Positions 37,815-51,004 of a stretch of 64,000 bases of DNA are shown here, one piece after another; position 1 is the stretch's first letter, and each line of letters begins with the position of its first letter. The notes beneath the pieces were generated by a model. The model ran no database searches. It saw only the letters and a list, made by a program, of their open reading frames with translations, and had not been told where the DNA came from. The stretch is taken from NCBI GenBank assembly GCA_018292915.2, contig JACVVK020000292.1:484501-548500 (forward strand). Direction: 5' to 3'. A program made the position numbers and the translations under genes. This stretch comes from Batillaria attramentaria (lineage: Eukaryota; Mollusca; Gastropoda; Batillariidae).

Positions 37815-37865
<51 letters not shown>

Positions 37866-39253
37866 GTCCTTCTGTGGCATCCAGTCAACTGCATACATGA
37901 AATGCGTGATACAAGATACAGTCAGCATGTGATCCTTTTTTTTTTTTTTTTTTTTGAACATAAATTTTCTGGAAGCAGATAGATGCTGACCATTCAACAT
38001 ACACCTGTACATTAGAATCAAGTTGGTTTGAGTGGTCTCTGTCTCTGAGATAAATGTTAAGTCCAAAGTACTCCTCCATACCCCCCCCCCCCCCCCCAAA
38101 AAAAAAACAAAAAACAAAAAAAAAAACAAAAAACAAACAAAAAAAAACCCAACCAACAAACAAACAAAAACCACCAAAAACAAAAAAACCCCAAACAAAC
38201 AAAAAGCAAACAACCCAAAAAAAAAAACCACAAACAAACAAAAACACAAAACCCCCCAACAAAAACAAACAAACAAAACAACAAACAAAACCACCACCAA
38301 CAACAAAAACAACAAACAAAACAGCATCAACAAAAGCTAAAAAGCCCCCTACATATCTCTCCCACAACTCCCATTGCCTGCAAGCCCAGAATTCACTGAT
38401 TCAGTGTGGTCACTCCTCTTGTCAACTGCCGTCACACGTGTATATATCACTGTATTAGTCTTTGAGACAACAATGAATTCTTTATGAGCTGTCCATTTTC
38501 CACTCGGTGTGTGTTAGCAGATGGCTGATCCAGTCGATAAATTATGCTGTTTGCACACACCGACTGATGTGGCATGAAGAGCAGTATTTCCCCAGAGAAA
38601 GAAAAGCAGAATTAATGATGATGTATAATATGGCTAATCGGGCACAGAATGCACCACTTTGGCAAATGCATTATTCATGTGATGATGTCATCGGTGTCCA
38701 ACAGGTTAGGCTTGGGGTGTGTGTGTGTGTGTGTGTTGGGGGAAAGGGGGGGGGGGGGGGTTGAATCCCCGACAGACCAAATGCAAAGTGTTGGACGTTG
38801 TTTGGAAGATATGTCACGTCGTGTTTTCTTTGAAAATACTTTTCCCAGTGAAGTTGAAGGAGTCCGCTCAAGGTGAGGGACAAACATGAGATAACCTTAC
38901 TTGCCACTGAGATATATCAGTCTGCGTTACGCATACTGGATTAGTGGTGAATCATGATCAACATAATGCCACTTAGTTTGGAATATGAAGACCCGAGGAA
39001 TTTTTTTTGTCAAATTGCTCGTCGTATTTGTTCTACTGTCAATCTAGTATCCAAAGTAATATAATTATATTGCGAGGGTAATTCAGTTACAGGTTCATTT
39101 TTACAAGTTCCTTTTGGCTGTATCAGTATATATGTGGTATTTATATAATATATATGGCTAATACTAAATTACGAATACCTGGCTTCTGGAGTAATGAATG
39201 TGCTTCTTTGCTGGCTAACTCTGCATCAGAAATAGCAGGTGAAAGAGAGAGAG

Positions 39254-39315
<62 letters not shown>

Positions 39316-39408
39316 TGCGCGCGCGCTGGTTGTTGTCAAGGAAAGTGTCTGCATGCACGCCTCCCCCCCTCCCCCTCATCTCTTGTTCCCAGCCTTCCCC
39401 TGCCCTCT

Positions 39409-39453
<45 letters not shown>

Positions 39454-40385
39454 TGTGATATGCTCCTTACAACAAAGACCCTCAGGTTTTATGACTCCCC
39501 AGCAGTCCTTGCGGGCCGTTCATTTCCTGTAGGACCCAGACCTGATCAATTGCATGCAACAGAGTGCACACATGCGCTTTCCCTCTCCAAACGGCAGTCA
39601 GCAGACGCCTGGTACCAGAATATCGATCTGCAATTGTCCCGCCATCAGAGGATTTTTTGGGGGGTTGGGTTTTTATTGTGGTTGGTCTTTTTGTGGATGC
39701 TCTAGAGCGGCTGCCTACGAGCACGCAAATGGCTTGTCTGTGACCGGCAGGCTGTAGGGAAAGAAACGGTTCTGCCTCAAAGAGTCAAACATGAAAAATC
39801 CAGATGGGGATGTTTGGTTAAGCTTCACTTGCACTGTCTAGTTCCTGTCAATTTACATTACAAGGCCAGTGCACTTTCAAAAACGGTTGCCTTAAAAAAA
39901 AAAAAAAAAGACATCTGCAGGGTTTATTTGAGGTTGTAGCCATGCATTATGATACAGGAAAACACCATTTTTTCACAGCCCATTTGTGTCCTGTTGTTAT
40001 CAACATTACAATTTGTTTTCAAAACTGTCTGGTAGGATTTTGAAACGGCTCTAATCCAAAGAGGAAAGTTTCGTTTGTTAGATGCTTTTTAGAGTGATCA
40101 GTTATTTAACAGAATGCACAGTAGAATATATATCCATAGCTATTGAAATGTGATAAGATGTAAAAAGAAATCTGCCATTCTGTGCATTAAAAAAAAAAAT
40201 GGAATGAATGAAGTACGTTCAAGAGAAAATACATTAGAGGCCTGACATTGCTGAGAACATTGATTTTTTTTTTAAACTCAAGAACAAAGCTGCATCTGAG
40301 TCACAGTAGAAAAGCTTCAACACCCATATATCCTATTCCTGAACTTACTCCCAAACTCCTCTCCTACCCTTTTTCCCACTTAGCC

Positions 40386-40418
<33 letters not shown>

Positions 40419-41047
40419 ATACTGTGACCGCCTCATGAAAGCGTACAAATGTTATAACCGTCTAGGCAGGTGCATATGATGCACTTGTTGTGCATGTTTC
40501 TTTCCACCGACACATCTAGCCTCCTATCCCGCCAGGCTGATTAAATATTTATGCCGTTTGGTGAGAGTGGGGTCTAGGAGATGCCAAGACATGGGGCCCT
40601 AGGGAAGGGGGAGGGGGCGGGAGCGGGAACCGTTTGGGGAGGGGGTAAGTGGGGGGTCGGATTAAGCGTTAATGCAGCTGCCTTGGTTTCTGATCTTATC
40701 AGCGAAGAGTTTGAAGAGAGGAGGGCGCAGGTTCTAACTGGCGTGCTGTGTCAATTTGCACCGATAGGGATATGCTGAGATAACATGAAAAAGGGGAGGG
40801 GGGGGGGGGGGGGGGGGGGGCTGGGGGTATGCCGACACTGCAAGCGTTAGGTCTGATGTAAGCCTAGTGTTGACTAAAAGATAAAATCTGCTTTGCTGAT
40901 AAGCGTGTTGTTGGCCATTGGTAGTGGTATGCGGACGAAATGGATCATGCGTTTTTACTATAGGCGCTTCCCCGGGCTTTGGTCGTCATTTTTCAGATTT
41001 GATGTGTGTTTAGAGTGGAGGGGCTTGGGTATGTGGGAACTGTAGCA

Positions 41048-41119
<72 letters not shown>

Positions 41120-42477
41120 GGTGGCTAGAAAAGCAAGTGCGTGTGTATGTGCGTACACGGTGGGTGGATGAAAGAATGTGTGTGTGTGTGGAGAGGGTGA
41201 ACGGGTAGGAAAGCGTGTTGGGGTGTGTGTAGGCGAGGAGGGATTTGGGAAAGAATTTGTAAGGGGGCAGGGGCAATGCTTGTACACTCACCTTCACACA
41301 TGAACACACACGACACACACTCATATTTGTAATGGTGTATCTCAGTCAGAAACACTTGTGACACATGCAGCCTTCTCCCTCCCTAATTCACTTGCATGAA
41401 GCCTCAGACACTTTCTTTGTTGAGGTTTTACATAACGACACTGTCATGGAATTTTTGCACAATTTGATTACAGTGCAGATTTTCACTGCTTCGTCCTCCA
41501 GCCCTGCGGTGCCTTAAGCGCCTCAAGAGAGACGAATGTGTTCACTGAGGAGACTCCTACAGTACTTACCCTAGTAATAGTAATACTGTGTGTTTTACCC
41601 AGTTGTTTTGGCTGAAACCGATAGCATGTATAGTGTAGTATACATGCGCTCAGGCTGAAAGCAGCTCTAGCAGAACACAACACGTACGGTTACATGAATT
41701 GCACTCATTCACTCTAACATATTACAGTCACGTGGTGCAAATGGGCTGAAATGGTCAACTTGGCTATATTGGTTTTTGAATTTAGAATTTCATTTCTTTT
41801 GAATTTTGGGGGTCTGAACTCTTCCAAATTAGAGGGGAAGAAGCTGCAGCAGTACCCAGAGACTCTCTGTGATCGAAAAGCTGAAAAACTTTGATACATG
41901 TCCCAAGTGGGATTCAAACCCCAACATCATGTATTGCCGGCAGAAGTCTTTACCTCTACACGACTGACTACCCCACTGTTGATACTTCCATACGTGTGCA
42001 TGACTTGTCATTGGTTCTCTTTGGGGTTTCAGGTTTGCCACCCAGGAAAAGAATGGACTCCTTCTTTACAATGGCCGCTTTAACGAGAAGCACGACTTTG
42101 TGGGGCTGGAGGTCGCCAACAGTCAAGTCTCCTTCATGTTCTCGCTGGGCAACAACCATACAAGGTGGATACACACGTGCCAGGAGGGGTTAGCACTGGC
42201 GAATGGGTGGAGGTCACCGTCCAGTATCACCACAGGGTACGTGATACTGTAAGAAATAATCCTGGTTGCTAAGGAGTAATTGGTATGATACTGTTTTGAA
42301 AGTAACTCAGGTGAAGTGGAAAATGAGCATCATGCTGAGGTGTTCTCTAAATTGAGTTATACCAGAATTTTTGCCATGAATTTTTCTTTTCTTTTTTTTA
42401 CAGAAGGGATGACATTTTTTTCTTCTATTTTAATATCACAGTGATATTAAAATAGAAGAAGAAAAAATGTCATCCCT

Positions 42478-42508
<31 letters not shown>

Positions 42509-43039
42509 CTGTCGACACTTTTTGAAGAGGTAAATATAGAAGTAGAATGTAAACATTTGCACATTTTTTTCTTCTCTACTGTTAAAGTCTTTATGTTTGT
42601 GATGTGTTTGGATGGATAAAACATCTGCAACATCGTGACTTTGCAGCTTCTAATAGAATAGTAGAGAAATATGTCTTTCTTTTCTTCTCTGGTTTTACTT
42701 ATTGGCTTAATAAAATAAAAAGAGTAGCTTTTTATTTGGTGTGTGTGTGTGTATGTGTGTGTGAGAGAGAGACAACAGAGAGAGAGAGAGAGAGCATGTG
42801 GTGTTTTTGCCCAACTTGTCCAGCATTCATTTACAATAAAATAGCACAACAGCAGCAGCAGCAACATTGCTTGTTACTCTTGGAGTGTTTCCTTACAGGT
42901 GGCAACTTTGAACGGTGGGAAAAGAATGTGACACCTACATTGCCATTATGTATGGTGAAAAACTCGGCAACTATTTCCTGTGCTGCAAGAGTCACTCAAG
43001 AGCTTCCATCCAGGTAAGTTTCTTTCCAGCTATGGGTTA

Positions 43040-43083
<44 letters not shown>

Positions 43084-45972
43084 GTTCCCCCGAATGGCAG
43101 CACATCATTATAAGGTTACGCTGACTCTCTTACTACTGACTCTGGCTTTTGTGAAAAAAATCTTTCTTCTATGGACATTAGGCCCTTCTTTCCTGTAACC
43201 GATTTACTGGGGCGGTCGGTGGTCTAGTTGTTAAGACTTCGTGCGTGACCAATGCCAGAGGCCAGGTTTGAGTCCCACTCGGGGCGAAGAATTTGTTCTT
43301 TCTCGTGTATGACAACCGTTGGGGGTTCTCTCCGGGTACTCCTGTTTCCTCCACCTCTGCTTTGGACATGTTCAGAGCCCACAAAATTAAAACATAATGC
43401 AATTCTAGAAATTTCGAAACTTAAATTGCTGAGCTGGCCCTTCGCGCCACGTGAATGTAATGTGTTCTTGACCAACGTGTGAGAGATTGCGTGTGATTTG
43501 CGTGAGCGTGCGTGTTGGGTTTAGCTCGCGGCTCTTTGAGCCAAATATCTGGGATAAAGTGCCTGTATTAATGTGCTTATTACTTACTACTTATTATTAC
43601 TGTAAGCTGGTGCGTGTCATGCCAAAGGAAAAGTGTATTAGAGAAATTGTTGGCAACTCATGCATTGATATTTAGGTAGTATTCATCTGAAGGAATTCCA
43701 GCATTCGTGATCACCATTTTGTTTAACCTTCTTTGCCCAATTCGTTTCTGTCCCCACAGATGTGAGAATCCCACAGAAAACTGCTACAGGCTACTTGACT
43801 TGACCGGCCCCCTGCAAGTGGGTGGCCTCCCCTGGGCACCGTCCACAGGTCAGGTGACCCAGAAGGACTTTGTTGGCTGCATCAGCGAGGTCTACATCGA
43901 CGAGGAACTCCTTGACCTCAACACGTCGGTGGTGAACTTCATGACGACCCCTGGCTGCTCGCAGAAAAGACTGCAGTGCCAAAACTCGCCTTGCACCCTC
44001 GGAGGTAAATTTTTATCTTCCGCGTCAAATTAAACTTTTAGGCTGGATAATTTTCATGATCTTGGGGATGAGAGATCTCTCGCATTGGCTGTGAAACATT
44101 TGAGCTGTTTGTTGCTACTTGTTTTCTTCACAGCTTGCTGGTTTGTGAGGACAACGAAACTGCTCAGTTAGCTAGCTGTTTATATTGGCTTGAGGATGAA
44201 GAGATCTCTCGCATTGGCTGTGAAACACTTGAGCTGTTTGTTGCTACTTGTTTTCTTCACAGCTTGCTGGTTTGTGAGGACACGAAACTGCTCAGATTAG
44301 CTAGCTGTTTATATTGCTTGAGGAGTGAGAGATCTCTCGCATTGGCTGTGAAACACTTGAGCTGTTTGTTGCTACTTGTTTTCTTCACAGCTTGCTGGTT
44401 TGTGAGGACACGAAACTGCTCAGATTAGCTAGCTGTTTATATTGCTTGAGGATGAGAGATCTCTCGCATTGGCTGTGAAACACTTGAGCTGTTTGTTGCT
44501 ACTTGTTTTCTTCACAGCTTGCTGGTTTGTGAGGACACGAAACTGCTCAGTTAGCTAGCTGTTTATATTGCTTGAGGATGAGAGATCTCTCGCATTGGCT
44601 GTGAAACACTTGAGCTGTTTGTTGCTACTTGTTTTCTTCACAGCTTGCTGGTTTGTGAGGACACGAAACTGCTCAGTTAGCTAGCTGTTTATATTGCTTG
44701 AGGATGAGAGATCTCTCGCATTGGCTGTGAAACACTTGAGCTGTTTGTTGCTACTTGTTTTCTCTCACAGCTTGCTGGTTTGTGAGGACACGAAACTGCT
44801 CAGTTAGCTAGCTGTTTATATTGCTTGAGGATGAGAGATCTCTCGCATTGGCTGTGAAACACTTGAGCTGTTTGTTGCTACTTGTTTTCTTCACAGCTTG
44901 CTGGTTTGTGAGGACACGAAACTGCTCAGTTAGCTAGCTGTTTATATTGCTTGAGGATGAGAGATCTCTCGCATTGGCTGTGAAACACTTGAGCTGTTTG
45001 TTGCTACTTGTTTTCTTCACAGCTTGCTGGTTTGTGAGGACACGAAACTGCTCAGTTAGCTAGCTGTTTATATTGCTTGAGGATGAGAGATCTCTCGCAT
45101 TGGCTGTGAAACACTTGAGCTGTTTGTTGCTACTTGTTTTCTTCACAGCTTGCTGGTTTGTGAGGACACGAAACTGCTCAGTTAGCTAGCTGTTTATATT
45201 GCTTGAGGATGAGAGATCTCTCGCATTGGCTGTGAAACACTTGAGCTGTTTGTTGCTACTTGTTTTCTTCACAGCTTGCTGGTTTGTGAGGACACGAAAC
45301 TGCTCAGTTAGCTAGCTGTTTATATTGCTTGAGGATGAGAGATCTCTCGCATTGGCTGTGAAACACTTGAGCTGTTTGTTGCTACTTGTTTTTCTTCACA
45401 GCTTGCTGGTTTGTGGAGGACACGAAACTGCTCAGTTAGCTAGCTGTTAATATTTGCTTGAGATCCATCTGTTACAGTAAATGTTTTCTCTTGATGCTAA
45501 GTGTTAACATTCCTTTATTCTAGTTTGTATGTTTTAAAAAAAAAAAATTCCTCAAAATCTATACAGGTAAATGTCAGGAAGGATGGACGACGTTCACCTG
45601 CGAGTGTCCAGAGAAGGCAGGAGGAAAGGACTGCAGTCAGGGTATGTACTCCTTTTACTTCATTCTCCCCTTTTTTGGAAATTTGGGTAGCTTTCCACGG
45701 GATTAACATGTTGCCATGGTGTTGTGCCACTCAGTTGCCTTTTGTTCAAAGTGGGGGGGGAGGGGGGGGGGGGGGGGGGGGGGGGGGTTGCTTCTTGTGA
45801 GGGAAGCGAAGGACCCAGATAGAAAACCCCAATGTGCAGCCTCAGATTCAGGAACTAGTGGTGTCACATACAAGCATGACCTGGGACTGAACCCTAGCTT
45901 GTTTAGTAATGCACTTGCTAAAGTTGGATGCGCTGCCTATTATGCCTTTGCTTGCCCTGTGTGTGTGTGTGT

Positions 45973-46029
<57 letters not shown>

Positions 46030-46454
46030 CTGCCAAAGCCATTCTGCCACTGTGGTACTGACTGAACCTTTATCTTGCAGTGATAGAGCAATCCCCGTCA
46101 GTTGAGAGGAAACGGCTATCTGTCATTTGACAACCTGGCTCAGAGCACGGTGCATCATTCCAACATCTGGCACAACGGCATCGCCTTCAGAACGAGAGCA
46201 GAGTCAGGCACTCTCATGCAGATCATGCTCAACACGGGACAAGTTAGGAATGCAGGTAAAGAAACGTTGAAAAGGGTTTACCACATGAAATTCAACGCTC
46301 TTTACTTTGGTATTTGATGTAGAGTGACAGACTATGTTAGAACGTGTAGAAAGATCTTGCAGTGAGCTTGGATTCCAATTCTGTATTTTAGTCCATGCAA
46401 CCAAAACCTTATTATATCTCGCTCTTAGTCTAACTTTTATTTTGTGTAATATCC

Positions 46455-46500
<46 letters not shown>

Positions 46501-49500
46501 TGTGTGTGTGTGTGTGTGTGCTTATTTGACTTATTTTATTATGACTTATATTATAATGAACGGAGCAACTGCATTGGTTCGAAGGCAATTTTATGTTTGA
46601 AAATGCGATATTTTAAAACAGGCCAATGAAGTATTTGACCTCCATTTTGGACATCTGTATCTTGTCACATGTGCTTGCTGTCTCAAAATCATGCATGACA
46701 TAAGCAAAAGTCAGAAGTTACAAAAACTGAAAACTTGATGCAGGGTTTGATATTTTTTCCAAGTTTGTTTCAGGTTTTAAAATTTGAAAAACAAATGCAA
46801 ATCTAAATTCCGAAACTTAAATAGCTGAGCTGACCCTTTGCACCACGTGGTTGTAATGTGTCTATGTCCTGAGTGTGAGAGAATGCGTGTGCTTCACGTG
46901 AGCGTGCGTGTTGGGTTCAGTTCGCAGCGCTTTGAGTCGATTCATGAAATTGGGTAAAGCGCCTATACAGTACTCATCATTTTTATTATTGTTATTAAGA
47001 ATGTATGTCAATCTTCTTTCACATTTTGAGTCCTGTGTCTTATATACTTTTATGTGAAGCTGAATCACTGTCAGCTGTGTGAAGCTTTCTAGTACAGGTA
47101 CGTATTCCTTCTCTTCAGAGGAAATGGCAAAAAAGACTTGCGTGTGTGTGTGTACCGCATAATACCAGATTTTTTGTTTTGCTCAGATTCAAGATGGGTA
47201 CATCATTTACTCCTACGAAAGCGAGACGTTACATCTGGACAGTAGAAAGGTGAACGACGGACAGTGGCACTACGTGGTCGCCAAGTGGAACCAGGGTCGT
47301 GTTGACCTTGAACTTGACTATGGGCAGTATGTGGTGAGTGGTGACAATAGTTGGAATGGTCTGTAAATCAGTTCAGCAAAGATTGTGACTTTTGCTTTTG
47401 TTGTTTGAAGTGTGGAGGGGGTAGGGATGTATTGAGATACCCTGCTCAGTCCGAGGATATGTGTGTGTGTTTGTGTGTGTGTGTGTGTGCGCGCGTGCGT
47501 GTGTGTGTGGCGCACACACGTGTGTGTGACTTGGAGGTCGTTCGGCTTTTAGCCTTAAAAACTCACTCAGATACCGGTAGTTGATTTGAAGTTGAATGAA
47601 GATTTTGATGAGATGGGGTGTGTTGAAGAAGAATCGTTCATGGCTTTAAATTTTAAGGCCGTATTTCATCATCGTCGTGGAATTTTGAGTTTGACTCGAT
47701 TTTGACATGCAATTTATGCTCCTAGGGCCATTTTCAAAATTGAATTTTGCACGAATTCCATGACGACAATGATTCATAAACCCTCCTCCCTTCGGGAAGG
47801 CTTAATTTGATTTGCCTTTGCCTATCTGTACACATCTGTGCATGTGTCTGTTTTGTGTCACTGTGGCGCCTGTGTGTGCGTAAATCACTCGTGAATTTCA
47901 TAATGGCACTAATGACAACTTGGACTCTTTACTTGCAGATTTCGACGGCAATGAGAGTGTCGGTGAGTGGAAGCGAGATCCAGATTGTTTATGTCGGAGG
48001 ATACCGCAATGGCAACGGACCCATCACAGACGGCTTTGTTGGCTGTGTCAAGGTAGGCTTGAAAGTGTTCAGCCCACAAAATTAGGGATAGACTAGCTAA
48101 CGTACCTGGCTTCACCCAGGCTGATGATGTGATATGTGTAGGGGAGTGCTCTCTGGTCTCCTGTTTGATGTTTCGTAATACAAAAGGACGTGAAACTCCG
48201 ATTTTCCGAGATTTTTTCCCCACCAGATTTCGGGGTACCACTGAGCACATTAGGGCTGGTGGTGCGATCTGTCTTTTAAGTGTTTTCTGGTCTCCCTGTC
48301 TGGCAGTGCTTGGTGGAAAATGACGTTAAACCTCCAATTTTCCCAGATTTTTCTGCCGTAATGTTTCCGGGGTACCCCTGATCACAGACCAATTGAGATG
48401 TGAGAACTGTAAACTCCAAAATGCTGAAAACGTTCATCACTTGTATCTTATCCCTTTTGAAGGCTATAGTTTAATCATATGGTTTTTTGTTTGTTTCCCA
48501 GGACATCCGCGTTGGCATCAATGCTGTTTTGTCAAATCCACGAGAAACCAACGTGGATATAGGATGCAGTGCTCCAGATTCGTGTTCAGCTGGTGCGTGT
48601 GGACCTGGGACGTGTGTGGATTTGTGGGGAGACTACGAGTGTGTGTGTCCGCCTGGTAAGACCTGACCCCAACTTTCATACAGCCTAGGACAAAAAATAC
48701 TGTCAGCATGCGAGGGGAAAAAAAAAGATCCGAGTACGTAGAGGCTTAGGTTACAGACAAAATCTGAATTTAAATTTGTTTTGTTTGTTGTCATCTAAGC
48801 GTGTTCCGATCCTTTTGGGCCTACATGAAACCTAACCTCTGCGAATCCCCTGACAATCCTCTCCCTCGGCCCCCAGCCCTCACCTTCCCAGCTCCATCTT
48901 ACACTGAACTTGTAGCTGCCAGCAATTTGTACTTGATTGTATTATTTATGATTCCTAGAATCCAGTATGAAAATACAATAATTGTGACAATCCAATAGGT
49001 ATATGATTTTCAAAATTCGAACAAAACAAAAAAATCGGCCGTTTTTCTGTCTTCATTCTGATCTGAGTTTTTGACTCCCAGCCTCTGCCATCTTGACCTG
49101 CATTCTGAGAGTGAGATGTTGGACGTAGCATGTTGACAAAATGTAAGCCGCGCTCGCCAGAAAGTTCAGAGAAAACTTGAAAAATTCCAAAGAATCGTTT
49201 GTTAAGGATTTTTGTTTTATCATGAAGTCCGAAGGTGATGATTGCGTAGCATTCTGCCCCCAGGCTTAGCAGCACACTTAGACACATGATGAAGATAAGC
49301 TGTTATACTATTAGGAAATGTCCACAGTCACTCTCTCTGTATTCGCAGCTTGCGTCTTTTATGTCCCCTGAGTTACACATCAACACTTTTACGCATCTGC
49401 ACTACATCTACTGGGGCGGTCGGTGGTCTAGTGGTTAAGAGACTTGTCACCAATGCGAGAGGTCAGGGGTTCGAGTCCCACTCGGGGCAAAGAATTTTTC

Positions 49501-49854
49501 CCTCTTGTATGTGGCACCGTTCATTCGGGCCGATCGTCGGGGGGTTTTCTCCGGGTACTCCGGCTTCCTCCCCCTCTGCTTTGGAATTGTTCAGCCCACC
49601 AAATTTAAAAAATAAATGCAATTCTAAATTCCGAAATTTAAATAGCTGAGCTGACCCTTCGCACCACGTGATTGTAATGTGTTTACGTCCAGTGTGTGTG
49701 TGAGAGAATGCGTGTGATTCACGTGAGCGTGCGTGTTGGGTTCAGTTCGCGGCGCTTTGAGCCGATTCATGAAATTGGGTAAAGCGCCAATACAATATTC
49801 ATTATTATTATTATTGGCTCCCTTGTGTAACAATGGGAGTCTATGTATTAACCC

Positions 49855-49928
<74 letters not shown>

Positions 49929-50707
49929 AGAAAACTTTAACGTTGTCAATTTCTCGGAATCTACAAACAGCAGAGGCACCAAACTTGGCATGCTGATAGA
50001 CAACCACAAGACCTTTCAAAATACAGTAGAAACTTGACTAAGCGACCACTTGACTGAGCGACCGTTTTTCGTTCACGACCGTTTTAGCCCGGCACGGACG
50101 GTTTTTCTTCTTTATTGCATCTCCAAAGACCGACCAACTGCAGTACACGACTTAAGACCGCTATTCTGCTGGCAAAACGACCCCCCGCCTCTCTTGCTGG
50201 CGACCACCCCTGGCTTGTCTGCGCGGATTCACACCTTGCCGACAGCACCGCCGACCGCCCACGGCACAATCCCTGACAATACCCCGCGGGCCGCCAAGTC
50301 GTGGTCCACGCGTGACCAGTCACAGGCCAATTATCGCATCGTTACAGCTTAGCGCCACCTAAACACAACTGCAGTTAAGCGGGTGGTGATCACCTCATCC
50401 TGTTTAAGTGTCAGTTCCGTTGTTCCTAACACCTGTCAAATCACTGATCATTGTTTTCTCCAATCACCTATCACGCGCGTGTCAGTGCGTGTGAACGCGT
50501 GTCTTAGTGTGTGTGTGTGAAGTAAGGCGGATATTTAATAGCCATGACGTGGTTGTTAATCCTTGCTTTTGTGTTTGACAATAAAGAAAACGGAAACTGT
50601 TTCTGTGTGTGCCGGCGTGCGATGTGTGTGTGTGTGTGAAAGAGAGAGCCCAGGGGGTGCCGCTGCGGCGGACTAAACTCAGCAAGGACGTCAGAGGTCA
50701 GCGTACG

Positions 50708-50749
<42 letters not shown>

Positions 50750-50968
50750 CACGGGGTGTGTGAGAGAGAGAGAGAGAGAGGATTGACATGTTTTGTCAGA
50801 CTGAGTCAACGTACGTCGTCGTCGCGCGCGCGTGTGTGTACGTCGTGTGTGTGTGCACTGGCACCGTTGGCACGGCGCCCGCTTTTTTTATGTTTTTCTG
50901 TCGTGTTGAGGACTGAATAAAGCGAAGCAATGAGAATCGTGGTTGTCACTCAGTTCATGCAAGCTGTG

Positions 50969-51004
<36 letters not shown>

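Noticed and set aside
44064..45465. CRISPR-like array
   Set aside because: Units are full tandem copies without unique spacers, in an animal intron. The same reasoning rejects 2356-3087.
46243..46248. Donor CAA-gttagg for CELSR exon 11
   Set aside because: It would keep the frame with one fewer correction, but it is a weak donor. The strong CAG-gtaaag 13 bases on, with one homopolymer fix, gives a laminin G strand that aligns better. Not fully excluded.
42033..46255. CELSR as a pseudogene
   Set aside because: Frame breaks are single-base homopolymer changes in three exons only; about 20 further exons, all splice sites and the GPS are intact.
49413..49490. Functional tRNA gene
   Set aside because: The A and B boxes belong to a SINE head: the same head with the same body recurs at 34421 and 43209, and no convincing tRNA cloverleaf or anticodon stem was apparent. 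Also rejected at 56500-56554 and 61240-61285.
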